From NCBI RefSeq assembly GCF_013304735.1, contig NZ_JAAITI010000025.1, positions 1 through 50,542 on the forward strand: DNA of 50,542 nucleotides, in the 5' to 3' direction. Under the pieces are notes generated by a model, which saw only the letters and a program-made list of their open reading frames with translations, was not told the origin of the DNA and ran no database searches. This document shows positions 25,922-35,479 of the stretch, one piece after another. Made by a program: the position numbers and the translations under genes. The DNA is from Blautia luti. Lineage in GTDB: Bacteria > Bacillota > Clostridia > Lachnospirales > Lachnospiraceae. Numbering within the stretch: position 1 is the first letter of the stretch; every line of letters starts with the position of its first letter.

Positions 25922-27031
25922 ATGCATAAAATACTGGTATTTGGAATGACAGAAAACCCCGGAGGGGTGGAAAGTTTTCTGTATAACTACATATCGGAAA
26001 TGAATCTGGCGGAATTTCAATTTGATTTTTTATGTAATTCCTACGAAAAAGTGGCCTATGAAGACAAACTGATCCAGCGAGGCTGCAAGATGATCCACTT
26101 TACTGCCAGAAGCAAAAATTACGGGAAATACAGACAGGAAATTCAGATGTTTTTCGGCAATCATGGAAAAGAATATGAATGCATATGGGTCAATGTAAGT
26201 AGCCTTGCGAATATTGACTATCTGAAATATGCCAGAAAATACGGAATCCCGAAGCGGATTATCCACAGCCACAATTCAAAAAACATGGATTCCCGGCTTC
26301 GTGGAGTTCTTCACCATCTGAACCGCCTTGTAATCCAGAAATATGCTACCGATTACTGGGCATGCTCAGAAGCTGCGTCCCACTGGTTTTACAGGGATTC
26401 CCTGAAAGATCAGGTGCAGATTATTCACAATGCCATCTCTACAGAAAGAATGCAGTTTGATCCGAAAAAACGGCAGCAGTTAAGAGAGCAGCTGGGATTT
26501 GCGGACAGCTATATCATGGGAAATGTGGGAAGACTCCATTTCCAGAAAAATCAGGAATTTCTTCTGAAGATTTTTGCCAGTGTGGGAAAGAAAAAAACGG
26601 ATGCCCGCCTTGTTCTCGTAGGACAGGGAGAGGATGAGGAAAAACTGAAAAAACTTGCGTCAGAACTTGGAATCGAAAAAAAGATATACTGGGCAGGCGT
26701 GCAGCAGGACATCTGTCAGTGGCTCAGTGCCTTTGACCTTTTTGTATTTCCATCCAGGTTTGAGGGCGCACCCATTGCAGCTCTGGAGGCACAGGCCAAT
26801 GGTTTGCCTATGCTAACTTCAAAACAGGCAGTACCGGAGAACTGTATATTAAATGGAAACTGCAAAAGGATTTCCCTGGATGCGCCTCTGGAAGAGTGGA
26901 CCGATACCCTGCTTCAGATGGCAGAGACATCCAGAAGAGAAGAAGAATCTGTAATCCGGCAGAATTTTATAAAGGGCGGATATGATATTCATACGGAGGT
27001 AAAAAAACTTGAAAAACTTCTGTGTAATTGA
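25922..27031 (+). CDS. Family 4 (GT-B) glycosyltransferase, EpsF-like
   Basis: A 369-residue retaining glycosyltransferase. The N-terminal domain has GMTENPGGVESFLYNY, typical of EpsF-like exopolysaccharide enzymes. The C-terminal domain has NVGRLHFQKN, VLVGQGEDE and the EX7E-type motif FEGAPIAALEA near residue 280. The donor sugar cannot be read from sequence. It overlaps the next gene by 23 bases. Confidence 0.92.
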   Translation: MHKILVFGMTENPGGVESFLYNYISEMNLAEFQFDFLCNSYEKVAYEDKLIQRGCKMIHFTARSKNYGKYRQEIQMFFGNHGKEYECIWVNVSSLANIDYLKYARKYGIPKRIIHSHNSKNMDSRLRGVLHHLNRLVIQKYATDYWACSEAASHWFYRDSLKDQVQIIHNAISTERMQFDPKKRQQLREQLGFADSYIMGNVGRLHFQKNQEFLLKIFASVGKKKTDARLVLVGQGEDEEKLKKLASELGIEKKIYWAGVQQDICQWLSAFDLFVFPSRFEGAPIAALEAQANGLPMLTSKQAVPENCILNGNCKRISLDAPLEEWTDTLLQMAETSRREEESVIRQNFIKGGYDIHTEVKKLEKLLCN

Positions 27032-28049
27032 GAAAAACAGCCGTGAAAACCATGCCGGTTCCAAAGCCCGCAACGATGTGGCAGAGATTCTGGAGAGCTG
27101 CGGTTATACGCCGGTCTGTGTGCATCACAGTGAAGAAAAGGGAACGCTGGACAAGTTAAAAATGTCAGTTCTGACTTTGTCTGACTGGAACCATGTCAGC
27201 AAGGTAGCCGACAGCAACAACCGGATTATCATACAGTATCCCCTGGCCATGTATCCGAAAGTCAGTCAGCTGGCAGTACCCTTTGTCCGGAAAATGAAAA
27301 AGAAGAATACCAGGATTATTCTTCTGATACACGATCTGGAAAGTCTCAGAGGTCTTACTTTTGCTTCCGAAAAAGAATTTCTGGAGCTTGCCGACGAAGT
27401 GATTGTCCATAACGAAAAGATGAAACAGTATCTTCTGGAAAAAGGTTACAGCTTCCAGAGAATTCATATCCTGGGGCTGTTTGATTACCGAATTACGGGA
27501 TTTCAGCCTGCATCAGAAAGAAACCGTTATGAAATCGCCATTGCCGGAAACCTGAAAGCAGAAAAATGCGGATTTCTGAAGGATCTGAAACAGGTGCAGG
27601 GAAATCTGGAATATCATCTGTATGGTCCCAACTATCAGGAAACCGAAAAGAATCCCCAGGTGATTTACGAAGGACAGTATACACCGGAGCAGCTTCCGTC
27701 TGTGATGAAGGAAGGCTGGGGACTTGTCTGGGACGGAGGAAGTGTCCATGAATGCCAGGGCGCATTTGGAGGATACCTGAAATTCAACAATCCCCACAAA
27801 GCATCCCTGTATCTGGCCAGTGGAATGCCTGTGATCGTATGGGAACAGGCTGCCATTGCACCATGGATACGGGAACAGAAACTGGGCCTTACAGTAAAAA
27901 GCCTGGAAGAAATTCCGGAACTGATAAACCGGATGACAGAAGAGGAATACAAGGAGATGCTTCAGAATGTAAAGAAAACAGGAGAGCATCTTAGAGAAGG
28001 AAGTTCCCTGAAAAAGATAACAGATGAGATAGAAAGCAATGAACAATAA
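27009..28049 (+). CDS. Gtf3/galactofuranosyltransferase-like glycosyltransferase
   Basis: A 346-residue GT-B enzyme resembling Gtf3-type glucosyltransferases and bacterial beta-1,6-galactofuranosyltransferases. Shared features are IIQYPLAMYPK, LIHDLESLRG, WDGGSVHECQGAFGGYL and NNPHKASLYLASGMPVI. The start is a TTG at 27009, 9 bases after GGAGG; no ATG precedes the conserved N-terminus (KNFCVIEKNS). Substrate is not determinable. It overlaps both neighbours. Confidence 0.8.
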   Translation: MKNFCVIEKNSRENHAGSKARNDVAEILESCGYTPVCVHHSEEKGTLDKLKMSVLTLSDWNHVSKVADSNNRIIIQYPLAMYPKVSQLAVPFVRKMKKKNTRIILLIHDLESLRGLTFASEKEFLELADEVIVHNEKMKQYLLEKGYSFQRIHILGLFDYRITGFQPASERNRYEIAIAGNLKAEKCGFLKDLKQVQGNLEYHLYGPNYQETEKNPQVIYEGQYTPEQLPSVMKEGWGLVWDGGSVHECQGAFGGYLKFNNPHKASLYLASGMPVIVWEQAAIAPWIREQKLGLTVKSLEEIPELINRMTEEEYKEMLQNVKKTGEHLREGSSLKKITDEIESNEQ

Positions 28050-29250
28050 CAGAACGAAATTAAAATCCCAATTATTTTATACAGGACTTTTCCTGTACTG
28101 CGTTCCGACGATCCTGCAGACAACCCTGCTGGTGGAAACTTCATACTGGAATGAGCTGTTTGTTTATCTGCGTTATATCGCTTTTTATTTCGGAATTGTT
28201 TTGATTGCAGATGAACATATTGCGTTTAAAGATGGAAAATGGTTCCATCCGTATCTTACAGATATCAGAAGAAGTCTCTGGTGTTTCCTGATACTGGCAG
28301 TGGCCGGCATCAGTGCACTTGTTTGCGGAGACCGGTCGTTTCTGGCCTGTGTCATATTTATAATGGCATCAGGAAGCATAGATCTGGATGATATCGTAAA
28401 AGCAGTTCTGACCATGCTTTCCGTGACAGTGATGCTGACCGGAGGCCTGTGTGCTTATGGAGTCATCGAAGATCTTATGTTTAAGAGACAGGATATTCCC
28501 ATCCGCCATGCCCTTGGATTCAACTATCCAAGTACCATGATGTCCGATCTGTTTTTTATCGTGGTACTTTACTGCTGGGTTATGAAGATGGAACTCTCAC
28601 TGCTGGATATGCTGTTGATTGAAGTCCTCAATCTGATTCTGTTTAAGCTGACAGATTCCAGATTTGGATTTCTGATGATTGCGGTAATGACAGCCGGTGT
28701 CTATATTTTCGGTCTGGTCCGAAAAAAAACAGGAAAAAAAGAAATTTTTGCAGGCAGGGTCTGGGGATTTCTTGTGGATGGATTTGGCATTCTGATGACG
28801 CTTGTCATGGCGGGAATGTGCGCCATATCCCGGACCGGTCTGGGACAGCTGTTGGATCGGCTTCTCACCAAGAGGATTCAGTACATGACAGCCGGTTTCC
28901 GCAATTACGGAGTTCATTTATTTGGAAAAAATATCCAGTGGGTCGGATTTGGTGGATCAGATAATACGGACAGCCTGCTGGAGAGCTATAATTTTGTAGA
29001 CAATTCCTACGCCAGAATTCTTATGAATTATGGCATTCTGATATTTATTCTGGTACTTGTCATTCTGATTGTTATGAGCAGGGCAGTCAGAATTCAGTAT
29101 CAGGATGGAAGAATCATACTGGTTCTCTGCGTACTGATGTACTGTTTTGTAGAACCACGATTGACAGATATTTATGTAAACCCGTTTCTGTTTGCGGCAG
29201 CACCGTTTATCAGAGGGACATTTTTGGAAAAGAGAAACGGAAAAAGATGA
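28039..29250 (+). CDS. Wzy-like polysaccharide polymerase/ligase, paralogue 1
   Basis: A 403-residue polytopic membrane protein with about ten hydrophobic segments, placed as a polymerase or ligase of lipid-linked repeat units. Its C-terminal half contains FVDNSYARILMNYGIL, a motif shared in form with the membrane proteins at 34274 and 42989. Wzy-type proteins are poorly conserved, so the call depends on topology and context. It overlaps the preceding glycosyltransferase by 11 bases and the next gene by four bases (ATGA). Confidence 0.75.
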   Translation: MNNNRTKLKSQLFYTGLFLYCVPTILQTTLLVETSYWNELFVYLRYIAFYFGIVLIADEHIAFKDGKWFHPYLTDIRRSLWCFLILAVAGISALVCGDRSFLACVIFIMASGSIDLDDIVKAVLTMLSVTVMLTGGLCAYGVIEDLMFKRQDIPIRHALGFNYPSTMMSDLFFIVVLYCWVMKMELSLLDMLLIEVLNLILFKLTDSRFGFLMIAVMTAGVYIFGLVRKKTGKKEIFAGRVWGFLVDGFGILMTLVMAGMCAISRTGLGQLLDRLLTKRIQYMTAGFRNYGVHLFGKNIQWVGFGGSDNTDSLLESYNFVDNSYARILMNYGILIFILVLVILIVMSRAVRIQYQDGRIILVLCVLMYCFVEPRLTDIYVNPFLFAAAPFIRGTFLEKRNGKR

Positions 29251-30758
29251 AAGAAGATAAAAAAAACAGAGTATTTTTGAAGATTTTGAAATGTTTTGTG
29301 GTTTTACTGCTTACGGTTCTGGCGTTTGTGGCAGTGCTGGCCACCTGTTCCGCAAAGTGGGCGCTGAAGACATGGAACCATCTTACTGCCGATGAGCTGG
29401 TTTTTCACCTTCGGGCGCCTCTTGAGGGCACAAATCAGGCAATGATTGACGAATTCATAAAAAACTGTGCGGTTCCGGCAGTTGTAATTGCGATTGTAGC
29501 GGCAGTGTTACTGGTAATTACCGGTATTCTGAAGAAAAAACGCCTCTTCTGGAGTATCAGCGGAATTGTCCTGGCTGCGTCCACAGGAACGACCGCTTTT
29601 TCTGCGGTAAATTTCTGGAACAGCATAGATTTTGGATCTTACCTAGATGAACAGGGGCAGTACTCCGAGCTGATCGATGGATTTTATGTGGATCCTTCCA
29701 AGGTAGACATTAAATTTCCGGAGAAAAAAAGAAATCTCGTATATATCTACATGGAATCTATGGAAACCACTTATACGGACAAAAAGAACGGCGGTGGTTT
29801 CGAGGATGATTATATTCCGGAACTTACTACACTTGCACAGGAAAATGAAGATTTTTCAGGCACTGACAAAAAACTCAACGGCGGCTATGTCGTTCCGGGA
29901 ACCGGTTTTACCATGGGTGCCATTTTTGGACAGAGCTGCGGAATTCCGTTAAAGACAAGTATTGATGCCAATGAAATGGACACAAGGGAAGGATTCTTTT
30001 CCAATACGGTAGCTCTGGGAGATATTCTGGAGGAGCAGGGATACCAGCAGGTATTTATCCTTGGATCAGAAGCTGCTTTTGCGGGAAAAGACCATTTTTT
30101 TGAACAGCATGGAAATTTTGACATTATCGATTATAATAGTGCAAAAGAACGAAAACTGATCCCGGAAGACTATAAGGTCTGGTGGGGATTTGAGGACAGA
30201 CGTTCCTTTGCCTTTGCAAAAGAGAAAATGCTGGAGCTGTCAAAAAGCGACCAGCCGTTTAATATAACCATTCTTACGGTTGACACACATTTTGAGGACG
30301 GCTATGTCTGTGAACAGTGTGAAGACCAGTGGGGAGACAACCAATATGCGAATGTAATTTCCTGTTCCAGCAGACAGATCAGTGAATTTGTGGACTGGAT
30401 TAAAAAGCAGGATTTTTATAAAGATACTACCATCGTTCTCACCGGAGATCATACAACCATGGATTCGGACTTCTGCGACCCGGTTTCCGATGATTATGAA
30501 CGGAGAGTATATACATCATTTATCAATTCTGCTGTGGAACCGCAGCAGAAAGAAAAAAGGGAATATACATTACTGGATTATTTTCCAACAACACTGGCTG
30601 CACTGGGAGCTGAGATTGACGGAAACCGTCTGGGACTGGGAACCAATGTGTTTTCCTATGAGCAGACTCTGGTGGAACGTTTCGGCCTGGATACAGTCGG
30701 GGAAGAACTGAGGAAAAAATCCCGGTTTATGGAAGATCTGGAAAAAGAGGATGAATAA
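29247..30758 (+). CDS. LtaS-like phosphoglycerol transferase (alkaline phosphatase superfamily)
   Basis: A 503-residue membrane enzyme of the LTA synthase/MdoB type, expected to transfer phosphoglycerol (or a similar phosphoalcohol) from phosphatidylglycerol to a glycan outside the membrane. Three membrane segments (about 11-33, 68-90, 94-118) are followed by the extracellular catalytic domain: YIYMESMET with a metal-binding glutamate near 170, the nucleophile threonine in GTGFTMGAIF near 221, VDTHFED near 347, and GDHTT near 399-403. It has fewer membrane segments than LtaS, which has five. Its place between a Wzy-like gene and a receptor kinase suggests decoration of the locus polymer rather than bulk lipoteichoic acid synthesis. 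Confidence 0.88.
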   Translation: MKEDKKNRVFLKILKCFVVLLLTVLAFVAVLATCSAKWALKTWNHLTADELVFHLRAPLEGTNQAMIDEFIKNCAVPAVVIAIVAAVLLVITGILKKKRLFWSISGIVLAASTGTTAFSAVNFWNSIDFGSYLDEQGQYSELIDGFYVDPSKVDIKFPEKKRNLVYIYMESMETTYTDKKNGGGFEDDYIPELTTLAQENEDFSGTDKKLNGGYVVPGTGFTMGAIFGQSCGIPLKTSIDANEMDTREGFFSNTVALGDILEEQGYQQVFILGSEAAFAGKDHFFEQHGNFDIIDYNSAKERKLIPEDYKVWWGFEDRRSFAFAKEKMLELSKSDQPFNITILTVDTHFEDGYVCEQCEDQWGDNQYANVISCSSRQISEFVDWIKKQDFYKDTTIVLTGDHTTMDSDFCDPVSDDYERRVYTSFINSAVEPQQKEKREYTLLDYFPTTLAALGAEIDGNRLGLGTNVFSYEQTLVERFGLDTVGEELRKKSRFMEDLEKEDE

Positions 30759-30787
30759 TACCGGTGAAAGGGAAGGAGAAATATATC

Positions 30788-33700
30788 ATGGATTTTTCAA
30801 GATTATGTATTAACTGTATGAAAGAGAAAGAACCGGAGCAGAATATATGCCCTCACTGCCATTTTGATCAGAGTACCTATGTGATGCCTCCATATGTTCT
30901 GACACCGTATACAGTGCTGAATGGAAGATATCTTGTAGGAAAAGTTCTGGGAAAAGGTGGATTTGGAATTACTTATATCGCCATGGACATGATGCTGGAA
31001 CGTGTTGTGGCAATCAAGGAATTTTTTGTACAGGGATATATGTACAGAGATAACAGTACCTCTACTTCCATCTCTGTCAGCACCAGTGCGGGAGACTCTC
31101 AGGAGCAGTACTACCGTCTGAATCGTGAAAAGTTCGAAAGAGAAGCAAAGATTATCGCACATCTGGATGATCTTACCGGAATTGTAAAAGTGTATGATTT
31201 CTTCTATGAGAATGATACCGTTTACATGGTACTGGAATATCTGGATGGAATCAACCTTAAGGAATATGTAAAAGCACAGGGCGGAAAACTGAACGTCAAT
31301 GAAGTGACTTCCAAGCTGAATTCGGTTATGTCATCTCTTCAGAATCTCCATGAGCATGGAATTCTCCACAGAGATATCAGTCCGGATAACATCATGGTTC
31401 TCGGAGACGGTTCCCTGAAGCTTCTGGATTTTGGTGGTGCAAAAATTCAGGCAAACACAGGCCTCAGTAACATGGTTATTGCAAAGAAGGGATATACACC
31501 TATTGAGCAGTATCATACAGACGGAAACCAGGGCGTATGGACCGATGTCTATGCGATGGCAGCAACCATCTATTTCTGCATCACAGGCCAGGTTCCGGAG
31601 GAATCCATCCAGCGTGTGGAGAAAGATACCCTCAAAAAACCTTCAGAGCTTGGGGTATCCATGCCAAAGAAACAGGAAGCGGTTCTTCTGAAAGGACTTG
31701 CCGTAAAAGGCCAGGACAGATACCGCTCCATGGAAGAGTTCAGAAGAGAGCTTCTTAGTACCGGTGGAGTTATAGGAACAGTACCGAAACCCGGTTTCGG
31801 AAATAAAAAAGTAGTCATTGGTGTGGCGGCAGCAGTTGTGGTAGTAGGTGCAGTTGCAGGAATCGGTTTTGCCGGAGCAAAAAGCAAACAGCCATCTCTG
31901 GATGTAAGAAGCATCCCGGAACAGCTGGACGGAAACACCGTATTTACGGAAGAAGACCCGCTGGTAATCAAAGGAAGTAATCTTTCCGCAGTGGACAGCC
32001 TGTATTTGGATAATCAGAAAGTCGAAGACCTGAAAATCATTGAGAAATCGGATAAAGAGCTGAAAGTTGCGTTCTCCGTTGAAGGAACAGGAGATCTTTC
32101 CTTCTATGCAAAATCACATTTCATGGGACTTTTCTCTTCCTCTTCCGAAAAAGCGGATATAGAGGTATATGATTCCGAAATCAAGGTTCCGCAGGTTACA
32201 GAGCTTGTGAAGAATGGCAGAAGCATTACCAGTGATGCTATTCGTCTGAAAGAAGCGTTTACACTTGGAATCAAAGGTGAGGATCTTCCGGATAATGCCA
32301 TTGTTTATGTAAATGGAACCGCTCTGAAAGATGGAAAAGTTGAAGATGGTGTTTTGAATGTACAGGTTGATGAAAACCTTATTGAAAAGATTAATAAAGA
32401 AACAAAGATAACAGTACAAATTTGTCCGAAAACAAAAGAAGGATATGAGACTTCAGCTAAGAGTAACGATGTAGAAAAGAACGTATATGGAAGATTAATT
32501 GATAATTCCTGGATTGATAATTGTTGGAGAAATGACGCTCAGACAGATGTCAAACAGATTATGAAAATTGGTGGTATCGATAATAATAAAGATGCGGTAA
32601 ATTCCAGGCTGGATGAACTTTATAATCAGGGTGTACGTTTTGTGGAATACAGTGAGAGCTATGGCATAGATTTCCAGAATATTGCGGAATATATCAAAAG
32701 CAAAGAAGATTTACAGCTTTTGGTAGAAGTTTCAGAAGATATGGACAAACAGACGTTATACGATATGCTTAATGAGGCAGGCCTTATACAGAAGACGATC
32801 GCTGTTGTGGACACTCCGGCAGCTTTTGAAGAATGGAATAATATTAATAAGGCTGAGGATTATCTGAAAATCATGTTCAGAGCAGATAATGATGGCATGA
32901 CCATGCAGCAGTCTCTGGATTACTGGAAAGAGTATAATATCAAAGCGGTATGCTTTGGCACCAACAGTTATTGGAGTAATGTATATCTTAGAAATGAAGA
33001 CAGAGTAAAAGAACAGAATATTGCCTTCTTCTGTGAAAATCCGACCAATGATGAGGAGAGAGACTTTATGCTCAATCCGACAGACTACACGGATAATTCC
33101 GAAGAACTGCAGGGTATTACAGGATTTATGACTACTTTTGTAACTCCAGAAGAGCTGGCACAGAAAGAAGCCACACTGGAAACTGCAAAATATTTCCGTG
33201 ATGCTGCGGATGGAAGTTCTATCCGTGATTATCTGAATGTGCTGTCAAATTCCGGTTATACAGTAATGTTTTCCGTTAAAGATGACGGCAAAGAGATTGA
33301 TAATATCGCTGGTGAGCTGAACAAACTGGGAATTCACAGCGATATTCTCGTTGCGCCGGAGGCATTTAGAAACGGATACATTGCAGTGGTAAAAACGCAC
33401 ACAGACGGTACTTCCGAATTGGTCCTGGAGCAGAGCAAATCCTCTGAGGACGGTGTGGCACTGGAAGCTGATTATACAGCATTAAATGGAAGAACTTTCC
33501 ACTTGAAGAGCAACGGAAGAAAAGACGATGCAGATGACGCTTCACCGGTAGCGGAGATTTCCAGTGGAACTGTAAATTATGCATCAAACGAAGCGGGTCT
33601 GAATATTGTTGTTTATGATGAGGAAAACGACTGTATTGTAGACCGTATCTGGTACGATGCATGGAACAATCAGGGAAATGATAATCCGCCACTTTCCAAG

Positions 33701-34246
33701 AACCATGGAAAAGAATGGATTTCCCTTAAATATACGGACAAGAAGGAAGAAAGAAAACAGCACATTATCGAATATTTTAACAACCTTGCGGTAAATAAAG
33801 ATAACTATATGGTTATCATGGCTGTAGGTGATGAGGGAACCAGCAACATGGATACAGATATTCAGAACGCAATGAGCCAGATTGGCGTAACTGCTGCATT
33901 TGACGGAGACGATTCCTTCCAGAAGAGTTATGTTGGCCTGTTTGCAAATGATCTGGGAGAATTAAGCTTCACAAACGGAAGCAATGATGAATTTTCCGAT
34001 ATGAAGATTTCACTGAATGACTTCAGCTATGACGGACATTCCTTTAATGTGATCAGTGAAGGAAATGGACTGGAAGATTCTCTTGCACAGATTGTCATGG
34101 ATGGTCAGGAAATGACCAATGAGCAGCGTGGCTTACATATTCTGGTATATGATAAAACCACACATCAGCCGGTGAACTATACCTGGATAGACTGCTATGA
34201 CAGCCTGAAATACAATTCCATTGATCTGGTACCACAGAATAATTAA
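30788..34246 (+). CDS. Zinc-ribbon receptor Ser/Thr kinase with large extracellular region including ILEI/FAM3-like domains
   Basis: A 1,152-residue protein in three parts. Inside: zinc ribbon (Cys7, Cys10, Cys21, Cys24) and an intact kinase domain (GKGGFG 55-60, Lys77 in VAIKE, HRDISPDN near 195, LDFGGAK). Then one membrane segment (about 340-365). Outside: two beta-rich domains (about 375-570), an alpha/beta region (about 575-780) loosely like a glycerophosphodiester phosphodiesterase barrel but without clear catalytic residues, and a C-terminal region (about 895-1152) with two copies of a GLNIVVYD-type motif resembling ILEI/FAM3/PANDER domains. The start at 30788 follows AAGGAGA. The ILEI-like call is from pattern recognition; the kinase call is firm. 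Confidence 0.88.
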   Translation: MDFSRLCINCMKEKEPEQNICPHCHFDQSTYVMPPYVLTPYTVLNGRYLVGKVLGKGGFGITYIAMDMMLERVVAIKEFFVQGYMYRDNSTSTSISVSTSAGDSQEQYYRLNREKFEREAKIIAHLDDLTGIVKVYDFFYENDTVYMVLEYLDGINLKEYVKAQGGKLNVNEVTSKLNSVMSSLQNLHEHGILHRDISPDNIMVLGDGSLKLLDFGGAKIQANTGLSNMVIAKKGYTPIEQYHTDGNQGVWTDVYAMAATIYFCITGQVPEESIQRVEKDTLKKPSELGVSMPKKQEAVLLKGLAVKGQDRYRSMEEFRRELLSTGGVIGTVPKPGFGNKKVVIGVAAAVVVVGAVAGIGFAGAKSKQPSLDVRSIPEQLDGNTVFTEEDPLVIKGSNLSAVDSLYLDNQKVEDLKIIEKSDKELKVAFSVEGTGDLSFYAKSHFMGLFSSSSEKADIEVYDSEIKVPQVTELVKNGRSITSDAIRLKEAFTLGIKGEDLPDNAIVYVNGTALKDGKVEDGVLNVQVDENLIEKINKETKITVQICPKTKEGYETSAKSNDVEKNVYGRLIDNSWIDNCWRNDAQTDVKQIMKIGGIDNNKDAVNSRLDELYNQGVRFVEYSESYGIDFQNIAEYIKSKEDLQLLVEVSEDMDKQTLYDMLNEAGLIQKTIAVVDTPAAFEEWNNINKAEDYLKIMFRADNDGMTMQQSLDYWKEYNIKAVCFGTNSYWSNVYLRNEDRVKEQNIAFFCENPTNDEERDFMLNPTDYTDNSEELQGITGFMTTFVTPEELAQKEATLETAKYFRDAADGSSIRDYLNVLSNSGYTVMFSVKDDGKEIDNIAGELNKLGIHSDILVAPEAFRNGYIAVVKTHTDGTSELVLEQSKSSEDGVALEADYTALNGRTFHLKSNGRKDDADDASPVAEISSGTVNYASNEAGLNIVVYDEENDCIVDRIWYDAWNNQGNDNPPLSKNHGKEWISLKYTDKKEERKQHIIEYFNNLAVNKDNYMVIMAVGDEGTSNMDTDIQNAMSQIGVTAAFDGDDSFQKSYVGLFANDLGELSFTNGSNDEFSDMKISLNDFSYDGHSFNVISEGNGLEDSLAQIVMDGQEMTNEQRGLHILVYDKTTHQPVNYTWIDCYDSLKYNSIDLVPQNN

Positions 34247-34273
34247 TGGTGAAATTATAATATTGGGAGTATC

Positions 34274-35476
34274 ATGATTCAGAACACAGTAATGAGTATA
34301 TACCGCAAAGCGGATGAAAAAAAACAGAATATTTTCGAAAATCTGTATCTGCTTTTCTTTGTGATGATTACAGTAATGGCATTTAAGGATACGACCATGT
34401 TTTCTTATGGATGGACAGATACACAGCTGCATCTGGTATTTATTTTTGGGGTTCTGGTCGTATTTGCAAAGATTTCCTGCGGCCGGCCCTGGAAATTATA
34501 TGAAATCCTGATTGCGGGAATTGCGGCCGGAGTACTGATTCTCTGCTGGCATCACTATATGAGAAGATATGTACTGGAACTGGCTGTTCTGATTATTGGA
34601 GCCAGGGATGTGGATTCAGACAAAGTGATCCGGGTATTCCTGTGGGTATCCACAGGATGCCTGCTGGTCACAATGGCTGCGGCACTGACCGGAAAAATCG
34701 AAAATCTTATTTATGTCCAGAAAGAACGTGGCGGTATCACAAGAATATCTTTTGGAAGTATTTATCCAACAGATTTTTCAGCACATGTGTTTTTTTCAGC
34801 AGCCTGTTATCTGTGGCTGAAGGTTCGAAATATCCGGTACAGAGATATTATCTTTACGGCCTGTCTTGGTGTGTTCTGTCTGTATTTCTGCGGAGCAAGG
34901 ACAAGCGCTCTGGGGCTCTGGATTTTGGCGCTTTTCTTCCTGTTGAAGAAAAAAGAAATTCTGAAGGAAAACAGGAAAATACAGAGAGCAGGTGTTTTCT
35001 GTATGCCGGTTTGTGCGGTGGGCTCTATACTTCTGGCACTGCTTTACAATCAGGATTACGGCTGGATGAGACTTCTGAACAGAATCCTGAATACGCGGCT
35101 GTCACAGGGACATGAGGGATTTGAACGTTATTCCATCCCCCTTCTTGGTCAGGAAGTGGTCATGAATGGAAATGGAGGAGCCCTTCACCTGAAAGACGGT
35201 GTGGAATATTTTTTCCTGGATTCCTCGTACATTAATATACTTTTGCAGTACGGAATACTGGTTCTGGCTATGCTTACAGTTTTATCCGTATGGATTATGT
35301 TCCGGCTGATGAAAGCACAGATGCCGGGAAGGATGTTTATCCTGATGGTAGTTTTTCTGTGCTGTGTGATGGAGCAGCATCTGATGGAAATCGCATATCA
35401 TCCCTTCTGGCTGATGGCACTGACGGGAATGATGATATCTGATAAAAATCAAACGCATTTATGGAGGAAAAACTGA
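34274..35476 (+). CDS. Wzy-like polysaccharide polymerase/ligase, paralogue 2
   Basis: A 400-residue polytopic membrane protein with about ten hydrophobic segments. Its C-terminal half contains FFLDSSYINILLQYGIL, matching in form the corresponding motif of the Wzy-like proteins at 28039 and 42989. Probably a polymerase or ligase for a lipid-linked glycan; the assignment is from topology, motif and neighbours. The ribosome site is weak (GGGAG). It lies 27 bases after the receptor kinase and 3 bases before a family 4 glycosyltransferase. Confidence 0.72.
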   Translation: MIQNTVMSIYRKADEKKQNIFENLYLLFFVMITVMAFKDTTMFSYGWTDTQLHLVFIFGVLVVFAKISCGRPWKLYEILIAGIAAGVLILCWHHYMRRYVLELAVLIIGARDVDSDKVIRVFLWVSTGCLLVTMAAALTGKIENLIYVQKERGGITRISFGSIYPTDFSAHVFFSAACYLWLKVRNIRYRDIIFTACLGVFCLYFCGARTSALGLWILALFFLLKKKEILKENRKIQRAGVFCMPVCAVGSILLALLYNQDYGWMRLLNRILNTRLSQGHEGFERYSIPLLGQEVVMNGNGGALHLKDGVEYFFLDSSYINILLQYGILVLAMLTVLSVWIMFRLMKAQMPGRMFILMVVFLCCVMEQHLMEIAYHPFWLMALTGMMISDKNQTHLWRKN

Positions 35477-35479
35477 GCA

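Noticed and set aside
30764..30788. GTG at 30764 as start of the receptor kinase
   Set aside because: The AAGGAGA ribosome site lies downstream of it and fits the ATG at 30788, directly before the zinc ribbon.
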